27,970 nucleotides of DNA from the IMG/VR virus record IMGVR_UViG_3300043444_000182, positions 1-27,970 of that record. One strand, 5' to 3'. The notes below the pieces were generated by a model that did no database searches, had not been told where the DNA came from, and worked only from the letters and a program-made list of their open reading frames with translations. Every line of letters starts with the position of its first letter. Position 1 is the stretch's first letter. Of the stretch, positions 24,358-27,970 are shown one piece after another. Origin of the DNA: a virus. The position numbers and the translations under genes were made by a program.

Positions 24358-24696
24358 TCAGTCTCCTCGGCAGTCAGTGTTCAATGCGGGCTCAAGCTCG
24401 CGGCGGATTTGTACTTCTAGCGCATGACCTTCTGCTTTGCCACGCACTACGGCCAAAACACGAACAACAATCTCGCTCTTGTCGTTGAGCTCACGCAGAG
24501 CTTCGCACAATAGCCAGTTCTTGCCTTCTGTCTTAGCACGATAAAAGTGCTTGGCAGCTCGTGTCTTTGCCGACTTCAATGCAGTGCTTTCTGTCTTTGC
24601 AGTAACGCCTACATAGGTCAAGCCCATGACGTTCAGCTCATAGACCACATGAGTGCGGTCAGTGCGCTTTTTACGATGTGTGTTTGTTGCTGTCAT
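24358..24696 (-). CDS. GIY-YIG-like domain protein, leaderless (112 aa)
   Basis: I start at MTATNTHRKKR (ATG 24694-24696). VVYELNVMGLTYVGVTAKTESTALKSAKTRAAKHFYRAK has the layout of a GIY-YIG domain (a Tyr strand, then YVG, a basic residue and a conserved His), and HALEVQIRRELEPALNTD has the Glu and the closing Pro/Asn-Thr-Asp found at the end of such domains. The GIY triad is degenerate, so nuclease activity is uncertain. No ribosome site exists: the ATG is at the predicted +1. Longer starts would include the promoter. Confidence 0.65.
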   Translation of the reverse strand: MTATNTHRKKRTDRTHVVYELNVMGLTYVGVTAKTESTALKSAKTRAAKHFYRAKTEGKNWLLCEALRELNDKSEIVVRVLAVVRGKAEGHALEVQIRRELEPALNTDCRGD

Positions 24697-24702
24697 GTGT
24701 GT

Positions 24703-24731
24703 ATTATAGCAAGGTTTTACCACAAGGTCAA
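24703..24731 (-). promoter_or_regulatory. Early promoter giving a leaderless transcript (gene 24358)
   Basis: TTGACC (24726-24731), 17 bp, TATAAT (24703-24708), then ACACAC and ATG. Confidence 0.78.
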
Positions 24732-24733
24732 GC

Positions 24734-24755
24734 AAAACCCTACAGTCTGTAGGGT
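24734..24755 (-). terminator. Intrinsic terminator after gene 24766
   Basis: CCCTACAG-A-CTGTAGGG followed by TTTT on the - strand. The loop is only one base in the written stem, so the outer 6-7 pairs are likely to form. Confidence 0.75.
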
Positions 24756-24765
24756 CGTTGTATTT

Positions 24766-24906
24766 TTACAACATTTCTTCGTCTAGAGCGCAGGCAAGTG
24801 CGTTAAAAGCATTTTGTATGCTTTCGTTTTCCTCGAACTCCTGGTCTATTAATGCTTGTAATTGTAACAAGGCTTTGTCGATTTGCAGTTTGTATTGGTC
24901 TTGCAT
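24766..24906 (-). CDS. Small acidic coiled-coil protein, unknown (46 aa)
   Basis: The frame from ATG 24904-24906 reads MQDQYKLQIDKALLQLQALI, DQEFEENESIQNAFNALACA and LDEEML. It has heptad-like Leu/Ile spacing. AGGGAGC is 4 nt before the ATG, a consensus promoter lies upstream and a terminator downstream, so it is an independent gene. No family is recognised. Confidence 0.72.
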   Translation of the reverse strand: MQDQYKLQIDKALLQLQALIDQEFEENESIQNAFNALACALDEEML

Positions 24907-24926
24907 TCTAGCTCCCTTAAAACTGT

Positions 24927-24955
24927 ATTATAACGCAAACTGAGCCGGCCGTCAA
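24927..24955 (-). promoter_or_regulatory. Early promoter (gene 24766)
   Basis: TTGACG (24950-24955), 17 bp, TATAAT (24927-24932). It abuts the U-tract of the terminator at 24956-24984. Confidence 0.8.
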
Positions 24956-24984
24956 GAAAAGACCCTAAAACCACAAGGGTCTTA
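24956..24984 (-). terminator. Terminator of the tRNA/non-coding transcript
   Basis: AAGACCCT-TGTGGTTTT-AGGGTCTTTTC on the - strand: 7-8 bp stem and a U-tract that runs into the next -35 box. Confidence 0.75.
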
Positions 24985-25208
24985 GGGTTTCTCAGTCGTG
25001 TGCTGGGCAGGTCTCCCACACACGCCCCATCCAGTTGTTCCTGCAGGGTATCAGCCCGCGAGCCCTAACCTCTTGCCGAATTAGGTCCTGGATTCTGAAC
25101 AGTTACAGTGGTCTATGACAACTACTTCACAGCCTTCTTTACAGCTCTCGGGCGGCAAGCCCCTGCTGTCAGCCCAGCTGATATATCCTGTTCTTCTAGG
25201 GTTTAAAT
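24985..25208 (-). ncRNA. Candidate structured RNA downstream of the tRNA
   Basis: No reading frame of useful length is present on either strand. The - strand contains several hairpins: CGTGTG-TGGG/CCCA-G-CACACG (24997-25024, 10 bp with one bulge), CCTAA/TTAGG around 25055-25085, and GGGC/GCCC around 25150. It is bounded by the tRNA and an intrinsic terminator, so it should be transcribed with the tRNA. It may be a processed small RNA or the remains of other tRNA genes. Confidence 0.4.
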
Positions 25209-25284
25209 TGGTGGGCCCAGTGTGATTCGAACACACGACCAAAGGATTATGAGTCCTCTGCTCTCACCGCTGAGCTATAGGCCC
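25209..25284 (-). tRNA. tRNA with anticodon CAU (Met elongator or Ile2)
   Basis: The - strand folds into a full cloverleaf: acceptor GGGCCTA/TGGGCCC with encoded CCA, D stem GCTC/GAGC, anticodon stem GAGGA/TCCTT with loop CTCATAA (anticodon CAT), T stem GTGTG/CACAC with loop TTCGAAT. The variable region TTGGTCG resembles bacterial Ile2 tRNAs, whose CAU is changed by TilS to read AUA, but an elongator Met cannot be excluded. It is not an initiator, because the stem lacks the GGG/CCC pairs. Confidence 0.92.
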
Positions 25285-25296
25285 CTCTCAACTAAT

Positions 25297-25325
25297 ATTA
25301 TACAGTCACTTGCCTATGCTAGCAA
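25297..25325 (-). promoter_or_regulatory. Promoter of the tRNA
   Basis: TTGCTA (25320-25325), 17 bp, TATAAT (25297-25302), placed in the last codons of the glycosyltransferase-like gene, about 12 nt before the tRNA. Confidence 0.65.
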
Positions 25326-26049
25326 GCGGAAAGTAGTTCCAGTCTGACAGCAGTACGGGCGTTAGATCCATCTTACTACGGCGGATAAACCACTTGTCCC
25401 TATGCATGTCCAGGCCATCCACTAGGTTGCTGTAGCAGCTATCAATTAGATACAGTGACTCCGCGCCCTCTAGTACTTTAAGCCAGTCTAATGCATTATC
25501 ACTAACACCTTCCCGGATCTTTACCACTTGATAACCAGCAGCTTCAGCTTCACTCCAGTCTAGATCTACACGTACATCCGACCCTTGATCATGTACTACT
25601 ATATACTTGTCCCCAGTAACAACCTGCTTATACACCCTATCTTCTGCAACGGGGTCACGAGTTATACACTCAGTCAACCGTTGTTTGTTCTTAAATGGCA
25701 CTCCCGCCACTGCATACTTGTATTGATCGAACTTTAATATTGGGAACAGATCCGGATCACTTAGTTCGGGCATATTGCTTAGGAACTGATACAAGCATAT
25801 GATGTCCTCGCAGTCCCTATACTTCAAGTTATTGAGTGCATGGAAGTAAAAGAACGACCCATCACGAGTAGTCTTTAACGGGATCCATTCTACCCAAGGA
25901 GCACACTTACGCATTGTGCTAATAAACTCTTCACAAATGGGCCAGAGAATCTCATCGTATCCAGCCTCCTTATAGTGCAGTGCAATGGGCAGAGCAATGA
26001 TCAGATCGCCCAATCCACGACTCTGTATAATACCTATCCTTCTAGTCAT
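25306..26049 (-). CDS. Glycosyltransferase family 9-like protein (heptosyltransferase-type)
   Basis: The 247-residue protein opens MTRRIGIIQSRGLGDLIIALPIAL, the N-terminal nucleotide-sugar-transferase signature of GT9 (GxGDxIxxLPxA), followed by YDEILWPI. The C-terminal part has YIVVHDQGSD, VVKIREG and LIDSCYSNLVDGLDM, comparable to the sugar-nucleotide side of GT9 (an acidic IDS motif). It is shorter than bacterial heptosyltransferases (about 320-350). It may glycosylate the host envelope or a phage product; the acceptor is unknown. AAAGGA is 5 nt before the ATG. Its upstream region contains a CAACGGGGTC box on the other strand. Confidence 0.72.
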   Translation of the reverse strand: MTRRIGIIQSRGLGDLIIALPIALHYKEAGYDEILWPICEEFISTMRKCAPWVEWIPLKTTRDGSFFYFHALNNLKYRDCEDIICLYQFLSNMPELSDPDLFPILKFDQYKYAVAGVPFKNKQRLTECITRDPVAEDRVYKQVVTGDKYIVVHDQGSDVRVDLDWSEAEAAGYQVVKIREGVSDNALDWLKVLEGAESLYLIDSCYSNLVDGLDMHRDKWFIRRSKMDLTPVLLSDWNYFPLASIGK

Positions 26050-26059
26050 ATATCCTTTA

Positions 26060-26069
26060 CAACGGGGTC
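26060..26069. repeat. CAACGGGGTC box, copy A
   Basis: The same 10-mer occurs at 25647-25656 (in coding), 26060-26069, 26250-26259, 26575-26584 and, inverted, 18044-18053. Four copies are followed within 3-6 bp by TATA-rich sequence containing TATACA. Five copies of a 10-mer in this length is far above chance. Confidence 0.6.
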
Positions 26070-26082
26070 ACTGTATATACAG

Positions 26083-26208
26083 TTACTTTCTAGTGTTACG
26101 TGCGATCTCAGCTAACATGCGATCACGATCACGCTGCTTATACTGATAGCTCTTGTAGAAGAACACTGCAAAGAAGCCAATGAAGAAACTCTTTAGTATG
26201 CGCCCCAT
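26083..26208 (-). CDS. Small membrane-anchored basic protein (41 aa)
   Basis: The frame from ATG 26206-26208 reads MGRILKSFFIGFFAVFFYKS, then YQYKQRDRDRMLAEIARNTR and K. One hydrophobic segment (residues 4-18) is followed by a basic cytoplasmic helix. GAAAGG is 6 nt before the ATG and a consensus promoter lies upstream. No family is recognised. Confidence 0.7.
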   Translation of the reverse strand: MGRILKSFFIGFFAVFFYKSYQYKQRDRDRMLAEIARNTRK

Positions 26209-26243
26209 ATAAACCTTTCAACTCTACTTAGTGTATAAGCAAT

Positions 26244-26272
26244 ATTATACAACGGGGTCGTGGTTTTGTCAA
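26244..26272 (-). promoter_or_regulatory. Early promoter with GACCCCGTTG in the spacer (genes 26083, 25306)
   Basis: TTGACA (26267-26272), 17 bp, TATAAT (26244-26249). The spacer ends with the complement of the repeated CAACGGGGTC box, so a protein bound there could control the promoter. Confidence 0.8.
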
Positions 26273-26686
26273 TCAAATGTGTGGCAAAACCGTGACAAAA
26301 CCGTCAAGAATCGGTGGTGATTCGGTGGGATTTGACTGGGTTTTTGGCAGAAAATCGTCCAAAAAGTGTTGTTTCTACGCTGAAAACTGTAGTGTATAGT
26401 AGAAATTATGGTGACAGTGATGAGACACTATGCTAGAATGGTGCCAACCATATTTCACCATATCCCACCGCCCTCTTACGGTACCCCCACTGTATATACA
26501 AGATAATACCAAAGTAAATTTAGACCCTATACCAAAGTAAATTTACCGTAGAATTTGAGCTTCTTGACTCTTTACAACGGGGTCTTATATACACTATGCT
26601 ATTGCTTATACAGTTGTTTAATATACAGTGAGCAGACTGAGAGCTATACAATCTCATCGCTTATACACTTGTGTATATACAGTTGT
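26273..26686. other. Repeat-rich non-coding stretch, candidate origin or control region
   Basis: No convincing gene is seen for about 410 bp. Contents: tandem CAAAACCGT units and a CGGTGGTGATTCGGTGGG repeat (26284-26329); two + strand promoter-like pairs, GTGACA-17-TAGAAT (26411-26439) and TTGACT-16-TATATA (26564-26591); a 17-bp direct repeat (26506-26545); a CAACGGGGTC box (26575-26584); and two copies of TATACAGTTGTTTA (26607-26620, 26676-26689) among many TATACA words. It separates the leftward block from the rightward gene at 27075. Confidence 0.5.
26506..26545. repeat. Iteron-like direct repeat, 17 bp with 23 bp period
   Basis: ATACCAAAGTAAATTTA occurs at 26506-26522 and 26529-26545, separated by GACCCT. 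The period is near two helical turns, as for a protein that binds the same face of DNA. Confidence 0.7.
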
Positions 26687-26689
26687 TTA
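26607..26689. repeat. TATACAGTTGTTTA direct repeat pair
   Basis: The 14-mer occurs at 26607-26620 and 26676-26689; GCTTATACA also occurs at 26604 and 26659. The second copy includes the stop of the gene at 26687. Confidence 0.55.
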
Positions 26690-26851
26690 GAATTCGCTTG
26701 ATATGGCTGCTACTATGATCAGTAGAGGTAAGCTGTATAAGTGTAGATAGTAACAGGCCGCTACTATTAGGAATATCCATAATATGTGATATACATTGAA
26801 CGCTATGGGATTAGTCTCGGGATCTATTAGGGACATCAGTCTTTTAAACAT
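26687..26851 (-). CDS. Small membrane protein, two TM segments (54 aa)
   Basis: The frame from ATG 26849-26851 reads MFKRLMSLIDPETNPIAFNV, then YHILWIFLIVAACYYLHLYS and LPLLIIVAAISSEF. A basic, polar N-terminus is followed by two hydrophobic segments. It starts 16 bp inside the end of gene 26836, with GAAGAAG as a possible ribosome site. The composition is strongly membrane-like, so I accept it although the family is unknown. Confidence 0.62.
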   Translation of the reverse strand: MFKRLMSLIDPETNPIAFNVYHILWIFLIVAACYYLHLYSLPLLIIVAAISSEF

Positions 26852-27033
26852 AGCTTCTTCAACACTAGATTTTTCGCATAAAAGTCGTGCTCACATACAC
26901 TTGATAACAGTCCCAGGATTAGACCCAATTGATGAGCACGACGGGTAGAGACATCGTGGCGGGCAAAACGGCTGTTTTCCGTTTCTCTTGCGCTCCATTG
27001 CAGTAGGGCTTGTTCTAACTGTTTTTTATGCAT
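26836..27033 (-). CDS. Small basic helical protein, unknown (65 aa)
   Basis: I start at MHKKQLEQALLQWSARETENSR (ATG 27031-27033); the longer frame would reach into the divergent gene. RFARHDVSTRRAHQLGLILGLLSSVCEHDFYAKNLVLKKL is helical and basic. No Shine-Dalgarno is seen; ATAAATA ends 4 nt before the ATG, the pattern of the leaderless late-type genes. It is divergent from the phosphomannomutase gene, 41 bp apart. Confidence 0.68.
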   Translation of the reverse strand: MHKKQLEQALLQWSARETENSRFARHDVSTRRAHQLGLILGLLSSVCEHDFYAKNLVLKKLCLKD

Positions 27034-27037
27034 GGGG

Positions 27038-27044
27038 TATTTAT
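27038..27044 (-). promoter_or_regulatory. ATAAATA late-type motif (gene 26836)
   Basis: ATAAATA on the - strand, CCCC, then ATG. No ribosome binding site is present in the gap. Confidence 0.45.
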
Positions 27045-27074
27045 CTGTATAAGTATGCGATTGGAGTTGTTGAT

Positions 27075-27794
27075 ATGTATAATTTTGTATTTGATGTAGA
27101 TGGCACACTGACACCTAGTCGCGGGCTTATGGACCCGGAATTCAAGGCGTGGTTTAAGTCCTGGGCGGAGCATAAACCTGTCTATTTGATCACGGGTTCT
27201 GATTATCCCAAAACTGTTGAACAAGTGGGCCGGGATCTTGCTGAGTTTGTCACGGGAGTTTATAACTGTGCGGGCAACTATTTCTATCGTCAGGGTGTGC
27301 TGGAGCAGTCACGTGATTGGGCTCTTACACCCGAACAAGAGGGCTATTTGAAGGGTCTGTTAGCCGCCAGCACTTGGCCCATCAAGACTGGTCAGCACAT
27401 TGAAAGCCGTGGGGGTTTGGTTAATTTCAGTACTCTAGGGCGTGGTGCTGGGGTAGAACAGCGTGGGCTATATGAAGCTTGGGATAGAAGTAATCAAGAG
27501 CGCCGTAAGTTGGCCCTGTTGATCGAGATGGAATACCCAGAATTATCCGCTACTGTTGCAGGGGCTACGGGCATTGACATTTACCCTCGGGGTTGGGACA
27601 AAGCACAGATTGCCGACAGTATTGACAACATAGTGTTCTTCGGGGACCGGACAGAACAGGGTGGTAACGATTGGAGTTTGGCCCAGCGAGCCCATAGGGT
27701 ACATGCAGTTACATCGTGGGAAGATACCCGCAGGATTTTAGCTGAGCTGTATGTTCCTCAACTAGAAGAGGCTGCTGACGCTTCTAGCTCTTGA
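27075..27794 (+). CDS. Eukaryotic-type phosphomannomutase-like HAD protein
   Basis: I start at MYNFVFDVDGTLTPSR (GGAG is 8 nt upstream); an earlier in-frame start would overlap the divergent gene. The 239-residue protein has HAD nucleophile Asp7 and Asp9, substrate-loop GRGAGVEQR (122-130), GWDK (173-176) and GDRTEQGGND (190-199), which are the landmarks of eukaryotic PMM (mannose 6-phosphate to mannose 1-phosphate, the GDP-mannose route). Bacteria normally use an unrelated enzyme. A related HAD-IIB sugar phosphatase remains possible. Its 3' end overlaps a - strand gene by 37 bp. Confidence 0.8.
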   Translation: MYNFVFDVDGTLTPSRGLMDPEFKAWFKSWAEHKPVYLITGSDYPKTVEQVGRDLAEFVTGVYNCAGNYFYRQGVLEQSRDWALTPEQEGYLKGLLAASTWPIKTGQHIESRGGLVNFSTLGRGAGVEQRGLYEAWDRSNQERRKLALLIEMEYPELSATVAGATGIDIYPRGWDKAQIADSIDNIVFFGDRTEQGGNDWSLAQRAHRVHAVTSWEDTRRILAELYVPQLEEAADASSS

Positions 27795-27913
27795 ACTGCT
27801 ACCTGTAGCTGAAATATGTTGGCCAACAATTCTGGGCTGGGCTCTTGATTATAAGCAGTCTGTAGCTCGGCCAAGTTGGCCCGTAACATGTGTAGGGTAT
27901 CGGTGGTGTTCAT
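27758..27913 (-). CDS. Small coiled-coil protein, unknown (51 aa)
   Basis: The frame from ATG 27911-27913 reads MNTTDTLHMLRANLAELQTA, YNQEPSPELLANIFQLQVAV and QELEASAASSS. It has helical heptad-like spacing. TATAAATA, the exact T4 late promoter core, ends 5 nt before the ATG and there is no Shine-Dalgarno. It overlaps the convergent phosphomannomutase gene by 37 bp. Confidence 0.65.
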   Translation of the reverse strand: MNTTDTLHMLRANLAELQTAYNQEPSPELLANIFQLQVAVQELEASAASSS

Positions 27914-27918
27914 GAGAA

Positions 27919-27926
27919 TATTTATA
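27919..27926 (-). promoter_or_regulatory. TATAAATA late promoter core (gene 27758)
   Basis: TATAAATA on the - strand, then TTCTC and ATG, so the ATG is close to the expected +1. Confidence 0.5.
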
Positions 27927-27938
27927 GGCTAAATATAG
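27927..27938 (+). promoter_or_regulatory. Late-promoter-like GGCTAAATATAG (gene at 27955)
   Basis: Identical over 12 bp to the motif before the tail fibre gene; CGGAG and an ATG follow. Confidence 0.5.
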
Positions 27939-27954
27939 CGGAGATTAAAATAAC

Positions 27955-27970
27955 ATGGCAGGCTTCTTTT
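27955..27970 (+). CDS. Start of a gene cut by the window end
   Basis: ATGGCAGGCTTC (MAGF...) follows GGAG by 11 nt and a late-type motif. The shared late motif with the tail fibre gene suggests a structural protein; nothing more can be said from 5 codons. Confidence 0.5.

Noticed and set aside
26408-26506. A 32-codon + strand frame starting MVTVMRHYARM
   Set aside because: No ribosome binding site and no typical composition; probably chance within a control region.

Overview
The window looks like part of a large tailed-phage genome, most likely a T4-superfamily myovirus of an aquatic bacterium. It carries a primase and a DnaB/gp41-type helicase gene overlapping as a pair, a giant collagen-like tail fibre ending in a self-cleaving S74 chaperone, a tRNA, and a dense block of tiny unrecognised genes on one strand. 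The host class cannot be read from the sequence. The small genes use near-consensus sigma70 promoters (TTGACA, 17 bp, TATAAT), so the host RNA polymerase probably recognises that consensus.

Layout. 1-405: end of a virion-type protein. 415-2845: primase then helicase (+). 2842-3399: a YqgE/AlgH-family gene (-). 3429-4666: a nucleotidyltransferase and a 5'(3')-deoxyribonucleotidase-like HAD protein (+). 4667-9805: tail fibre (-), tail to tail with the nucleotidase. 9879-12026: a radical SAM enzyme and two tandem paralogues with a 2-oxoglutarate/Fe(II)-oxygenase-like fold signature (+). 12063-14499: a small membrane protein, a lipoprotein alpha/beta hydrolase, two small proteins and an AAA+ ATPase (-). 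14579-24906: about 35 short, mostly unknown genes, all on the - strand. 25209-25284: tRNA with anticodon CAU, followed in its direction of transcription by about 210 nt of structured non-coding sequence. 25306-26208: a GT9-like glycosyltransferase and a membrane peptide (-). 26209-26686: a repeat-rich stretch without convincing genes, a candidate origin or control region. 26687-27970: two small - strand genes, a eukaryotic-type phosphomannomutase (+), a coiled-coil gene (-) and the start of another gene (+).

The most striking organisation is the early-gene array from about 14.5 to 26.3 kb. Most genes or gene pairs have their own promoter and a nearly constant leader ending in AAGGAGC. Several promoters are fused to a stem-loop that encloses the -35 box or fills the -35/-10 spacer, and several lie inside the end of the upstream gene. 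This matches the promoter-early-stem-loop (PeSL) cassettes known from T4-type phages, in an unusually compact form. A second class of genes has no Shine-Dalgarno but (A/G)TAAATA, a T4-late-promoter-like motif, 4 to 6 nt before the ATG, which suggests leaderless late transcripts. Nine genes shorter than 60 codons were found by reading the leaders and gaps directly.

Functional picture (inference): replication and nucleotide functions on the left, adsorption and its possible chemical modification in the middle (tail fibre, radical SAM, oxygenase-like pair), a host-takeover style array of small proteins, then sugar and glycosyl functions (GT9-like, phosphomannomutase) on the right.
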